DNA of 64,000 bases from Methanococcoides alaskense (GTDB taxonomy: Archaea > Halobacteriota > Methanosarcinia > Methanosarcinales > Methanosarcinaceae), in assembly GCF_031454185.1 (NCBI RefSeq), contig NZ_JAVDQI010000002.1, positions 1 to 64,000 of the forward strand. Direction: 5' to 3'. This document shows, piece after piece, positions 7,960-16,202 of the stretch (its first letter is position 1; each line of letters begins with the position of its first letter). The notes beneath the pieces are model-generated. The model saw nothing but the letters and a program-made list of their open reading frames with translations. It was not told where the DNA came from and did no database searches. The position numbers and the translations under genes were made by a program.

Positions 7960-9807
7960 ATGGCAAAAGAAGAAAATTACAGGATAGTTCCTGATACAAG
8001 TGTGATCATCGATGGTCTCCTGTCCGAGATGGTCGAGAGTGGTGAGTATGAAGGGATCGAACTGTTCATATCAGAAGCCATGGTGGCAGAACTGGAATCT
8101 CAGGCAAACCGTGGCCTTGAGATCGGTAACAAAGGGCTTGACGAGTTAAAACAGCTTCAAGAGATGGCCCGTGAGGGTATGTTATACATGTCCTTCACAG
8201 GCAAAATACCCACTACCGAAGAAAGGATGTATGCAAAAGCAGGTACTATCGATGCTATCATCCGTTCATGTGCTGAAGATCTTGATGCTACTTTTGTGAC
8301 TGGTGATAAAGTGCAGTATGATGTAGCAGTGGCAAAAGGTATGGATGTGGAATATCTTCCTCCGAGAAAGACTGAATTAATGCCTTTGCTCATTGAGGAC
8401 TTTTTCACTGAGGACACCATGTCCGTCCATTTAAAGCATAAGATCGCTCCAATGGCCAAACGCGGTTCCATCAGGAACATCGAGTTCGTGACAATAAGAG
8501 ATACTCCTTGTAGTTCCCATGAGCTCAAACAAATAACAAGGGAACTGCTTGAACGTGCAAGGGCAGATGATGAGTCTTTCATCGAGATGTCCCTTAAAGG
8601 CGCAACGGTCCTTCAGATACGTGATATGCGAATAGCCATAGCAAATCCTCCGTTCTCTGATGATGTTGAGATAACTGCAGTTCGTCCGGTTGCATCAGTA
8701 AGTCTTGATGAATATCGTCTTGGTGATGAACTAAAGGAAAGAATTCTGGCGCAACGTGGAATCCTGGTTTCAGGTCCACCGGGTGCTGGGAAATCCACTT
8801 TTGGTGCAGGTGTGGCTATATTCCTGCATGAAAATAACTATGTTGTCAAGACAATGGAATCTCCAAGAGACCTGCAGGTTCCAAATGAGATCACCCAGTA
8901 TGCACCGCTTGAAGGAAGTATGGAAAATACAGCTGATGTGTTGTTGCTTGTCAGGCCGGACTATACTATCTATGATGAGGTTCGCAAGACCCGCGACTTT
9001 GAGATATTTGCAGATATGAGACTTGCAGGCGTGGGTATGATCGGTGTTGTACACGCAAACCGTGCCATAGATGCTGTGCAAAGGCTCATTGGCAGAGTTG
9101 AGCTTGGTGTTATTCCGCAGGTCGTAGATACTGTTATTTTCATCGACAAAGGTGAGGTCGCTCAGGTACAGACCCTTGAGTTCACTGTAAAGGTCCCATC
9201 AGGAATGCTTGAGGCCGATCTTGCAAGACCTGTCATAGTGGTCTCCGATTTTGAGACATCTGCTCCTGAATTCGAGATATATACTTTCGGTGAACAGGTT
9301 GTAGTCATGCCGGTTTCGGACTCAGTGGCCCGTAAGCCTGTATGGGGTCTTGCAGAAGGTGAGATCGAAGATGTTGTGCAGCGATACGCCAAAGGTCCGG
9401 TCGATGTCGAGATGTTGTCGGATACAAGTGCTGTTGTAAAGGTCCTTGATAGTGAGATCTCCAAGGTCATAGGCAAAGGCGGTGTGACCATCGATGAGAT
9501 CGAGAAGATCGTCGGAGTTCATATCGATGTGCGTGAACTTGATGAGAAATCCCTTAAAAAAGGCAATAAGGACCGTTCTATCGAATCGTCCTATAGGCCT
9601 ACCGTCGAACACACGAAGAAACATGTTATACTGAACGTCCCGGATATAGCTTCTCAGGATGTTGAGATCTATACAGGGGATGACTATCTTTTCACTGCAA
9701 CGGTCAGTCGACATGGCGATGTCAAGGTCCGTAGCAATTCTGCCCTTGCAGAGGATATCCTGGATGCAGTGGATGCCGGAGAACCGGTTATTATTAAAGT
9801 AATATAA
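7960..9807 (+). CDS. PIN domain / VirB11-like ATPase / KH domain protein
   Basis: A 615-residue archaeal three-domain protein. An N-terminal PIN domain (RIVPDTSVIIDG with its acidic Asp, then AELESQANRG, AGTIDAIIRSCAEDLDA, VTGDK) carries the acidic residues of this nuclease fold. A PilT/VirB11-type ATPase follows, with Walker A SGPPGAGKST near residue 272 and DYTIYDEVRKT as Walker B. A KH RNA-binding domain has SKVIGKGGVTIDEIEKIVGV near residue 503. The family is conserved in euryarchaea and is presumed to act on RNA, but the reaction is not established. Translation starts ATGGCAAAAG with little leader. No obvious partner gene. Confidence 0.9.
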   Translation: MAKEENYRIVPDTSVIIDGLLSEMVESGEYEGIELFISEAMVAELESQANRGLEIGNKGLDELKQLQEMAREGMLYMSFTGKIPTTEERMYAKAGTIDAIIRSCAEDLDATFVTGDKVQYDVAVAKGMDVEYLPPRKTELMPLLIEDFFTEDTMSVHLKHKIAPMAKRGSIRNIEFVTIRDTPCSSHELKQITRELLERARADDESFIEMSLKGATVLQIRDMRIAIANPPFSDDVEITAVRPVASVSLDEYRLGDELKERILAQRGILVSGPPGAGKSTFGAGVAIFLHENNYVVKTMESPRDLQVPNEITQYAPLEGSMENTADVLLLVRPDYTIYDEVRKTRDFEIFADMRLAGVGMIGVVHANRAIDAVQRLIGRVELGVIPQVVDTVIFIDKGEVAQVQTLEFTVKVPSGMLEADLARPVIVVSDFETSAPEFEIYTFGEQVVVMPVSDSVARKPVWGLAEGEIEDVVQRYAKGPVDVEMLSDTSAVVKVLDSEISKVIGKGGVTIDEIEKIVGVHIDVRELDEKSLKKGNKDRSIESSYRPTVEHTKKHVILNVPDIASQDVEIYTGDDYLFTATVSRHGDVKVRSNSALAEDILDAVDAGEPVIIKVI

Positions 9808-9857
9808 TTAAAAAGAGTTAGAGGAGGATATTCCCTCATTTTCCTTCTTTTTTGACA

Positions 9858-10154
9858 TTAGGCTTTGATGATCTTTCCAAGGCCAAAGCTTATTGCCAGA
9901 ATGCCTATGGTACCTAGGCATATTGCGATTATCTCTCCAAGCTTGCCCTTACCTTCAATGGAATAATCCGGCATTGGTGAATCAATAGCAGCTTCAGCTT
10001 CCTCCAGTTCTGTAAACCTTTCTTCTCCTATGATCTTTTCAGCTGCACTTTCCAATCCGTCAGGATCGGATGATGCAAGGAAAGGTGCGAGTATGGATAT
10101 CAGGATCGCGAGAGCAAGTACGACGTACAGTAGTTTCATGTTAGGATTGCTCAC
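9858..10154 (-). CDS. PDGLE-domain membrane protein (CbiN/NikN-like component)
   Basis: Small membrane protein of 98 residues with an N-terminal helix (LLYVVLALAILISILAPFL), the motif SSDPDGLESAAEK that defines the PDGLE domain, and a second helix near the C-terminus (IIAICLGTIGILAISFGLG). This is the accessory subunit that partners CbiM/NikM in nickel or cobalt ECF transporters. It overlaps the upstream cbiM-like gene by 4 bases, showing translational coupling. Metal specificity is discussed with the operator upstream. Confidence 0.9.
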   Translation of the reverse strand: MSNPNMKLLYVVLALAILISILAPFLASSDPDGLESAAEKIIGEERFTELEEAEAAIDSPMPDYSIEGKGKLGEIIAICLGTIGILAISFGLGKIIKA

Positions 10155-10807
10155 AACGTAACCTCCTTTGAAGCTTCCACTGCCTTATCGTCTACAAGGT
10201 CGGGACGTGCTTTTGCAATTGCACCAATGGCGATGGCGGTGATAAGACCTTCTCCTATTATCCCTATCACAAAGTGGAATGTTCCCATTGCAACTATTCC
10301 CGGAACAAGGGGAAATGTACCTGCGAGACTCATTTCTATGGCTGCTGCAATGGATGAGATGAAAAGACCGAGCCATGCACCGATAAATGCTGAGGCCTTT
10401 ATGTCAATGTTCCTTTTCCTGAGTGCGACAAAACCATAGTATCCGATAGATCCTGAGATCACTCCCATGTTGAGTATGTTAGCACCCATTACGGTAATTC
10501 CACCATCAGCAAATATAATTCCCTGTACTAACAGTACAAGGGTAAGAACAAGCACTCCTGCAAACGGACTTCCAAATATTATTGCTACAAGAGCTGCACC
10601 GACCATGTGGCCGCTGGTCCCCATTCCAATTGGGATGTTGAGCGCCTGAATGGCAAATATACCTGCAGACAATGCTGCAAGGATCGGTATTTTCATTTCA
10701 TCCATATCTCTTCTTGCCCATCTGAGGGACATGAAGATGAATGGGAGTGCTATTGCCCAGTAGATAAGCGCCTGGGAAAGCGGCATAAATGAATCTGGTA
10801 TATGCAT
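10151..10807 (-). CDS. cbiM: CbiM/NikM substrate-binding permease of nickel/cobalt ECF transporter
   Basis: Integral membrane S component of 218 residues. The N-terminus is MHIPDSFMPL, where the amino group, His2 and nearby residues coordinate Ni or Co; later GMGTSGHMVGAALVAIIFGS contains the conserved SGH motif. About six to seven hydrophobic helices follow. With the PDGLE protein downstream and the divergent ATPase and CbiQ genes it makes a complete transporter. Methanogens need nickel (F430, hydrogenases, CODH) and cobalt (corrinoids); a NikR-like operator at the promoter favours nickel, an inference. The SD AGGAGG is visible 6-8 bases before the start. Confidence 0.93.
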   Translation of the reverse strand: MHIPDSFMPLSQALIYWAIALPFIFMSLRWARRDMDEMKIPILAALSAGIFAIQALNIPIGMGTSGHMVGAALVAIIFGSPFAGVLVLTLVLLVQGIIFADGGITVMGANILNMGVISGSIGYYGFVALRKRNIDIKASAFIGAWLGLFISSIAAAIEMSLAGTFPLVPGIVAMGTFHFVIGIIGEGLITAIAIGAIAKARPDLVDDKAVEASKEVTL

Positions 10808-10850
10808 TATTATCTTCCTCCTTACGAATATTGGAAATTACGTACTCCGA

Positions 10851-10880
10851 AGTGTTACGTAATTATATTAAAGTAACACT
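10851..10880. promoter_or_regulatory. NikR-like operator in the cbiM promoter
   Basis: AGTGTTAC (10851-10858) and GTAACACT (10873-10880) form a perfect 8-bp inverted repeat with a 14-bp AT-rich spacer. The spacer, read on the minus strand, contains TTTAATATAA, a good archaeal TATA box for cbiM, so a bound regulator would block TBP. The arms GTGTTAC/GTAACAC resemble the NikR motif inferred for non-enterobacterial species (recalled, not checked). No nikR gene is in this window. The rest of the 286-base divergent region is AT-rich; TTTAATGG and TAATAATAAC near 10910 and 11030 could serve the rightward promoter. Confidence 0.65.
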
Positions 10881-11093
10881 CGAGAAATTAATTGTAAGAT
10901 ATATAAGTTTAATGGTAATACGAAATATACATTTCTTATTACTAGCTAAAAATTAAAACACTATTCAGAGCAACTCTCTTCAAATTTGTAATGCCCAGTA
11001 TGACGTTTGTGGCATAATTTATTAATAATAACATCTCTTTTTCCTGTCAGCTGACTGCTGCCTCTGATAAAAAAGCAGCAGGTGAAGGTAATC

Positions 11094-11948
11094 ATGGCTT
11101 CTGAAAACCCTATTATAGAACTGAATCACCTTTCTTACAAATATTCTCACAGTGACGTAAAGGCACTTGACGGGATCGATCTAAGCATCTATCCGGGTGA
11201 GAAAATTGCTATTCTTGGGGCCAATGGTGCTGGAAAATCCACTCTCTTCAAGCATTTGAATGGTATAATCTCGCCCTCTTCAGGTGCTGTACTGATCAAA
11301 GGGGAAGCCATCTCCAAAAAAACGATCTATAAAGCAAGGCAGACAGTTGGGATCGTCTTCCAGAATCCTGATGACCAGATATTTTCTCCAACAGTGGAGG
11401 AAGATGTGGCCTTTGGTCCTATCAATATGGGACTTTCTGAAGAAGAGGTCGAGGAAAGGATCAGGACATCTCTTGAACTGGTCAATCTGTCCGGGTTCGA
11501 GAAGCGAGCTCCGCATCATTTGAGCGGGGGTCAGAAGAAACTGGTTGCAATTGCAGGCGTTCTTGCCATGCAGCCTGAAGTGGTTGTCCTCGATGAGCCA
11601 ACTGCAGGACTTGATCCCTTAAATGCAGCCCAGATCATGACGATCATTGAAAAGATGAACCGTGAACTTGGTATGACGGTTGTGCTCTCAACACATGATG
11701 TTGATATTATTCCGGCATTTGCTGACAGGATATGCATAATCGACCATGGTCAAATTCAGGCAACAGGCAGTCCTAAGGAGATCTTCAGAGATCATGCACT
11801 TATTCAGAAAGCTCATTTGCGTATGCCACGAATAGCAGAGGTCTTTGAGCTTCTACAGAAAGAGGGTCTCGATGTGCAGATACAGATCACTCCGATGGAT
11901 GCAAAAGAAGAGATCGTTCGCGTGATGGATATGCACACTTCGGAGTAA
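11094..11948 (+). CDS. cbiO: Nickel/cobalt ECF transporter ATP-binding protein
   Basis: ABC ATPase of about 284 residues that energises the CbiM/CbiQ transporter. Visible motifs: Walker A LGANGAGKST, Q-loop VFQNPDDQIFSPTVEEDVAFGP (the NPDDQ form typical of ECF ATPases), signature LSGGQKK, Walker B VVVLDEPTAGLDP and switch His STHDVD. ATG at 11094 is preferred to GTG at 11082, with AGGTGA upstream. It ends 5 bases before cbiQ, forming one transcription unit divergent from cbiM. The C-terminal 45 residues after the ABC core are specific to this type. Confidence 0.95.
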   Translation: MASENPIIELNHLSYKYSHSDVKALDGIDLSIYPGEKIAILGANGAGKSTLFKHLNGIISPSSGAVLIKGEAISKKTIYKARQTVGIVFQNPDDQIFSPTVEEDVAFGPINMGLSEEEVEERIRTSLELVNLSGFEKRAPHHLSGGQKKLVAIAGVLAMQPEVVVLDEPTAGLDPLNAAQIMTIIEKMNRELGMTVVLSTHDVDIIPAFADRICIIDHGQIQATGSPKEIFRDHALIQKAHLRMPRIAEVFELLQKEGLDVQIQITPMDAKEEIVRVMDMHTSE

Positions 11949-11953
11949 GATAT

Positions 11954-12766
11954 ATGAGCATTGGCCTGACAGAGATCGAAAGGGAATCTTACAAGAACAG
12001 TCCAATTCACAGGCTGGATGGGCGGATAAAGATCCTAGCTCTGCTCAGTATCGTATTCTATGTAGCAGCTCTTCCGCGATTGGATGATTCCAACATGATC
12101 AAACTTCTTGTGCTCGAGTCCTATCTTTTTGTTCTGATCATTATCGCCCAACTCAATCTTTTCTATGTTCTTGTCAGGATACTGGCGGTTCTGCCTTTCG
12201 GTTTCGGACTGGCAGTATTTCAGCCTTTTATAAGACAACCCTTCATTGAAACGTTCACTGTATACCCGGCTTCCCTTCCGTTAGGATTGGCCATCACTTA
12301 TGAAGGGCTCGATTTTGGAATAACGCTGATGGCAAGGTTCCTTGTCTGCGTGACCTCTATCATTGTTCTTTCATCTACCATGAAAATGAGCGATTTTGTA
12401 GTGTCTGCAAGAAGACTTGGCGTTCCAAAGGAATTCGTCCTGCTTTTGACCATGATGGTGAGATATCTGTTCGTGTTCTGGAGCGTGCTCAAAAGGATAC
12501 GTGTGGCACAACAGTCCCGCCTTTTCGATATCTGGAACAAGAACACTCCGAGGAAATGGATACTTGAGCAGGTGGGCAATACAATAAGTTCCCTTTTCGT
12601 ACAATCGTACGAGCAGGGTGAAAGGACTTACATAGGCATGCTTTGTAGGGGCTATAGCAATGACAATAGCAACCTTTTCATTCGCAGATCGAAGGTAAGG
12701 GCAAAGGATGTAATTTTTTGTGTCATCACCATAGGATTGATATTGGCCGTACAGCTCCTTCTGTGA
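11954..12766 (+). CDS. cbiQ: Nickel/cobalt ECF transporter T component (CbiQ)
   Basis: Transmembrane coupling protein of 270 residues. The N-terminal segment NSPIHRLDGRIKILALL is the conserved CbiQ start (ions couple to P/LDpR-K), followed by several hydrophobic helices. The two coupling-helix Ala-Arg motifs appear as SARRLGVPKEFVLLLTMM and RGYSNDNSN near the C-terminus. It follows the ATPase after 5 bases. Together with the divergent cbiM and PDGLE genes the set of four is complete. Confidence 0.94.
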   Translation: MSIGLTEIERESYKNSPIHRLDGRIKILALLSIVFYVAALPRLDDSNMIKLLVLESYLFVLIIIAQLNLFYVLVRILAVLPFGFGLAVFQPFIRQPFIETFTVYPASLPLGLAITYEGLDFGITLMARFLVCVTSIIVLSSTMKMSDFVVSARRLGVPKEFVLLLTMMVRYLFVFWSVLKRIRVAQQSRLFDIWNKNTPRKWILEQVGNTISSLFVQSYEQGERTYIGMLCRGYSNDNSNLFIRRSKVRAKDVIFCVITIGLILAVQLLL

Positions 12767-12852
12767 ATTAGAAAAGCTTTGTTCGATTCTTTTTTAAAAC
12801 CATATACTAATATACATTCGTTTACATTTCTTCTATTTAAGGAGTGTTTTTT

Positions 12853-14148
12853 GTGAAAGTATCTATTATTGGTTCAGGTTACGTTGGTTCAGTGTCAGCT
12901 GCATGTTTTGCAGAGCTTGGTCACGAAGTGATATGTATCGACATTGATGAAAAAAAAGTGCAGATGATCAATGATGGCATTCCTCCAATTTGGGAAGAAG
13001 GGCTTGAAGGACTGATGCAAAAGCATGCTGAGAAGAATCTTATTGCAACTTCCGATTACGATTATGCGATACAGAACTCGGATATATCCTTTATCTGTGT
13101 GGGCACACCTTCGAACGAACACGGGAACATCGATCTTTCTATCGTTGGCAGTGCTTGCAAAAGTCTTGGAATGGCAATGGCAAAAAAAGACGGTTTCCAT
13201 ATCGTGGTTGTCAAGAGCACAGTGGTTCCCGGGACCACCGAGGATGTTGTGCTGCATCTTCTCGAGGAGCATTCCGGTAAGACTGCCGGGAAGGATTTTG
13301 GTGTGGCAATGAATCCCGAGTTCTTGAGGGAAGGCAAGGCTGTATATGATTTCATGAATCCTGATAAGATCGTTATAGGTGGTATCGATGGGCGTACAAT
13401 TTCTCTTGTTTCGGAGCTTTATCGTGATCTGGAATGTGAGGTCACACGTACGAATCCCCGGACCGCTGAGATGATAAAATATGTGAACAATTCTTTCCTT
13501 GCCACCAAGATCTCATTTTCCAATGAAGTGGGCAATATCTGCAAAAGACTTGGCATTGATACCTATGAGGTCATGAACGCAGTGGGTAAAGATTTCCGTA
13601 TATCTGAACATTTCCTGAATTCCGGTGCAGGCTTTGGCGGCTCATGTTTCCCTAAGGATGTACGTGCTCTGATAGGAAAAGCAAAGGAACTTGATTATTA
13701 TCCTGTTCTTCTTGAATCGGTGGTTGAAGTAAATGATCTGCAGCCCATCCAGATGCTTGAACTCCTCGAAGAGAATGTGGGGGATGTGAAAGACAAACGT
13801 ATAGCTGTACTCGGACTGGCTTTTAAGAACGATACCGATGATATCCGTGAATCCCGCTCAATTCCAATTATACGCAAACTTCTTGAGAAAGGTGCTTTAG
13901 TGGCCGCTTATGATCCAATGGCATCGGAGCACATGAAAGCCATCTTTGAGGACATCACATATTGTGAGAGTGCTGAAGAGGCCCTTAATGGAGCGGATGC
14001 CTGCCTTATCATGACGGAATGGACCGAGTTCAGAAAGCTCGATCACGAGTTCAGTGGCATGAAGAACAAAGTTGTCATTGACGGCAGAAAGATGATCGAT
14101 CCTGATGAAATGGAACAGGATATAATCTACGAAGGCCTTTGCTGGTGA
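12853..14148 (+). CDS. UDP-glucose/UDP-sugar 6-dehydrogenase family protein
   Basis: NAD-dependent nucleotide-sugar dehydrogenase of 431 residues, normal length. Rossmann motif VSIIGSGYVGSVSAACFAEL, then FICVGTPS, KSTVVPGTTE, the conserved NPEFLREGKAV, EMIKYVNNSFLATKISF, and the catalytic Cys in GAGFGGSCFPKD. It oxidises a UDP-hexose to the uronic acid for surface glycans or protein glycosylation. Start GTG at 12853 is chosen because AAGGAGT lies 7 bases upstream; GTG at 12844 would place the SD inside the gene. The next gene begins 5 bases after the stop with its SD across the stop codon. Confidence 0.92.
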   Translation: MKVSIIGSGYVGSVSAACFAELGHEVICIDIDEKKVQMINDGIPPIWEEGLEGLMQKHAEKNLIATSDYDYAIQNSDISFICVGTPSNEHGNIDLSIVGSACKSLGMAMAKKDGFHIVVVKSTVVPGTTEDVVLHLLEEHSGKTAGKDFGVAMNPEFLREGKAVYDFMNPDKIVIGGIDGRTISLVSELYRDLECEVTRTNPRTAEMIKYVNNSFLATKISFSNEVGNICKRLGIDTYEVMNAVGKDFRISEHFLNSGAGFGGSCFPKDVRALIGKAKELDYYPVLLESVVEVNDLQPIQMLELLEENVGDVKDKRIAVLGLAFKNDTDDIRESRSIPIIRKLLEKGALVAAYDPMASEHMKAIFEDITYCESAEEALNGADACLIMTEWTEFRKLDHEFSGMKNKVVIDGRKMIDPDEMEQDIIYEGLCW

Positions 14149-14153
14149 TATTA

Positions 14154-14696
14154 ATGAGTGGGGGCACTGTAAAGGAAGATGTGCAGGGGAGGGTCGAGTC
14201 CTTTGACCAGAGTGTCAGAAGTCTTGAAAAGCGTCTCCGTGCAGTGGAAAGGCGTTTGTCGGTGGAAGTTAAGGTCGAGGATGTTGAAGGAACGGTTTTC
14301 GAAACCCCAAAAACACAAGCTTCCGGGGATTTTCGGCAGGTTGTTGAAGATATTGGCATGTTGAGATCGGACATAAATGAACTGCGTGATCTGGTCGAGG
14401 TATCAATTCGCACGGATATCGATACCATCTCCGAAATACTTGATTCTGCCATCCTTGAACAAAATGAAAGGATGGCACGAATAGATGACCGCAACAAGAT
14501 CACTATAGGTTCCATCAAAATGCCGGTTGAGCTTTCCGGTATCGTTGGTGCAGCTCTGCTGTTGCTTACAGGCGGGCTGATATATGCAGACAGATGGGAT
14601 ATTCTCCGGTCTCCTTATTTTTCTCTGGGACTGGGAATTATCCTTGCAATGGCAGTGTTGGTCAAGTTCTATATGGCCAACAGAAGCCCCACTTGA
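14154..14696 (+). CDS. Coiled-coil protein with two C-terminal membrane helices
   Basis: Unrecognised protein of 180 residues. Residues 5-45 (VQGRVESFDQSVRSLEKRLR...) and 65-120 are charged heptad-like helices suggesting a coiled coil. Two hydrophobic segments follow near the C-terminus (IVGAALLLLTGGLIYA and FSLGLGIILAMAVLVKFYM). No signal peptide. GGTGAT at 14144 straddles the stop of the sugar dehydrogenase and places the start at ATG 14154, so the two are translationally coupled and probably co-transcribed. It ends head-to-head against the pilin-like gene at 14697 without any gap. Confidence 0.75.
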   Translation: MSGGTVKEDVQGRVESFDQSVRSLEKRLRAVERRLSVEVKVEDVEGTVFETPKTQASGDFRQVVEDIGMLRSDINELRDLVEVSIRTDIDTISEILDSAILEQNERMARIDDRNKITIGSIKMPVELSGIVGAALLLLTGGLIYADRWDILRSPYFSLGLGIILAMAVLVKFYMANRSPT

Positions 14697-15143
14697 TCAG
14701 TCCCGTATGACCTTTATGAAGTACTCGTTGTGATGGTCTATATATCCGTCACTCATCACTTTTATGGATATGTGGTCTTCCTGTTTTCCATCAGGCATTG
14801 ACATATTGGTCAGTTTCATTCTCGCATTACCAAAACCATCTGTTATTGCGCCATCGGCAACAGTTCCGGAAGGGTCTCTTATCACCACATTGGAATTACC
14901 TATGCTTTTTCCTTCAAAGTCAGAGATGGTTATGTTCAGATAACCGGAATCTCCTGTACCGTTGGTCAGTGAGATGCTATATGCATCAGCAGTTGCATAC
15001 ATTGGTCTTGGTGCCGTTGGTGTGCTCATTACGGCAGATACGATAACAGCAAAGCCTATCATCCCTATTATCGTCAGCACTACCATTCGTATGGGCAAAC
15101 CTATGGCTGCTTGCTCATTGTGAATAATGTTCTTACGATACAT
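14697..15143 (-). CDS. Pilin-like secreted protein with Ig/carboxypeptidase-regulatory-like domain
   Basis: 148 residues. A short charged N-terminus (MYRKNIIHNEQAAIGLP) precedes a 20-residue hydrophobic helix (VVLTIIGMIGFAVIVSAVM), as in archaeal type IV pilin-like or membrane-anchored proteins. The outer part (TNGTGDSGYLNITISDFEGKS...FGNARMKL) looks like a beta-sandwich of the CarboxypepD_reg/Big type with several N-x-S/T sequons. It is a clear paralogue of the next gene and lies 25 bases downstream of it. A role in surface structure is inference. Confidence 0.7.
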   Translation of the reverse strand: MYRKNIIHNEQAAIGLPIRMVVLTIIGMIGFAVIVSAVMSTPTAPRPMYATADAYSISLTNGTGDSGYLNITISDFEGKSIGNSNVVIRDPSGTVADGAITDGFGNARMKLTNMSMPDGKQEDHISIKVMSDGYIDHHNEYFIKVIRD

Positions 15144-15168
15144 AATTCCCGGAAATAAAGGGGTGAGA

Positions 15169-15651
15169 TCATTTTGTCTTAATGATCATCACTGAATTCT
15201 TTTTCTCGTAGTCGTAAAAACCGTTTGCAGTTATGGTGAGGTCCATGGTACCTTCATTCTGATTCGCTCCCATCTGCAACTGGGCAGTGGTCGTTGCCAG
15301 CAGGGTCTCACCATTTATATCGGTCGTATTGGTAGCTACGCCGCCAAGTCCGCGAAGGACAGCGTTGGCGTTGCGCACAGGATTCCCATCAGGGTCGGTC
15401 GCTGTGATCTTTACCATTACTATAAGGGGGTTTCTGGCAGTGACAGCATCTACTATTATGGTGTTTCCTGAGCTCAGTGAATTACCCTGAATTCCAGCTT
15501 CATCGATGTTCACGGACATGTTCTTTGTGGGAGGTGGGATTATTGCAATAAGGGCTGCTAATGCCACCATACCTACGACCAACATAACCACAATATTGAT
15601 AGGGAGCTCTATAGCTCTCTCATCATTAAATAGCTTCTTTCTATTTTTCAC
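15169..15651 (-). CDS. Pilin-like secreted protein, paralogue of the downstream gene
   Basis: 160 residues with the same design: short basic start MKNRKKLFNDERAIELPIN, hydrophobic helix IVVMLVVGMVALAALIAIIP, then an extracellular beta-rich domain with DPDGNPVRNANAVLRGLGG and TDINGETLLATTT, typical of Ig-like/CarboxypepD_reg repeats. The ERAIELPI box before the helix also occurs, as NEQAAIGLPI, in the neighbour, and resembles haloarchaeal proteins of similar layout (from memory). First gene of a two-gene minus-strand unit. Its promoter region is the AT-rich gap that also holds the hisH remnant. Confidence 0.72.
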   Translation of the reverse strand: MKNRKKLFNDERAIELPINIVVMLVVGMVALAALIAIIPPPTKNMSVNIDEAGIQGNSLSSGNTIIVDAVTARNPLIVMVKITATDPDGNPVRNANAVLRGLGGVATNTTDINGETLLATTTAQLQMGANQNEGTMDLTITANGFYDYEKKNSVMIIKTK

Positions 15652-15729
15652 ACCATCACCTTAGATATTATTTTGGCACCTAACGGTTTGGTTAAAAGGC
15701 AAAAAGAAATATAAGTGTAACTATATTTC

Positions 15730-15843
15730 ATAATAGTGCAAATAATTTTTGATAGAAAATATCGATTCGTTAAATCGATGTACCAAATCCGTATGTACTT
15801 TCTATGAACAAATAGTGATAATTGATTATGGGCTTGGCAATTT
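15730..15843 (+). repeat. Degenerate copy of the hisH promoter and 5' codons
   Basis: This stretch matches 16785-16900, upstream of and inside hisH. The last 27 bases (15815-15841) are identical to 16872-16898, and most of the preceding 40 bases match as well. The copied start (ATG at 15804) reads ATG AAC AAA TAG, so this copy cannot code; one base is lost relative to hisH and a stop arises. After GGCAAT the similarity ends. The two copies are 1057 bases apart in the same orientation and enclose the toxin-antitoxin pair. Confidence 0.88.
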
Positions 15844-15964
15844 GTAAAGGCATTTGCTGGGTTTTTAGTATTCATTTGACATTGAGTTTAGGATAATTCT
15901 AATTTTGTATTCATAAAATCTGTTGGCATCCTTTTATTCAATTTCATTTGATTTGCTATGTTTA

Positions 15965-16004
15965 AGTTATAACTTATTATAACTAATCATAACAAGTTAT
16001 AACT
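15965..16004. repeat. Four tandem 10-bp repeats
   Basis: Four decamers follow head to tail: AGTTATAACT, TATTATAACT, AATCATAACA and AGTTATAACT. The first and last are identical perfect palindromes. The 10-bp period places every unit on the same face of the helix. It resembles a cooperative binding array. It lies about 200 bases upstream of the antitoxin gene and within the segment bounded by the hisH repeats. Confidence 0.7.
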
Positions 16005-16153
16005 ACTCTTACTTCTATGTATCTATTAGGAATAAATTGTTACTAGGATTTGGTTGCTAAAACAAAATCGAATTGACAAAATATAACGCACGAAAGTGGC
16101 TACAATAAAATGCAAGTAGTAAAATAGAAATGGATGCATAAAACTAATCCAAA

Positions 16154-16202
16154 TTAATATATTAAATTAAAAACAACAAAATAAATTAGTGGGGCAACTA
16201 AT
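16154..16202 (+). promoter_or_regulatory. Promoter and operator of the toxin-antitoxin pair
   Basis: TTAATATATTAA (16154-16165) is a 12-bp palindrome that would serve as TATA box. About 25 bases later, ATTAGT (16185-16190) and ACTAAT (16197-16202) form an inverted repeat flanking GGGGCA and touching the antitoxin ATG. The position over the expected transcription start and the ribosome-binding GGGG suits autorepression, which is usual for such modules. Function is inferred. Confidence 0.5.

Larger units (their letters stand above)
15652..16202. other. AT-rich 551-base gap with hisH remnant, tandem decamers and TA promoter
   Basis: No convincing gene is present. The gap holds: a promoter for the minus-strand pilin pair (15652-15730); a degenerate copy of the hisH promoter and first codons (15730-15843); four tandem 10-bp repeats (15965-16004); and the promoter/operator of the toxin-antitoxin pair (16154-16202). 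The base composition is visibly richer in A and T than the flanking genes. Confidence 0.7.
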
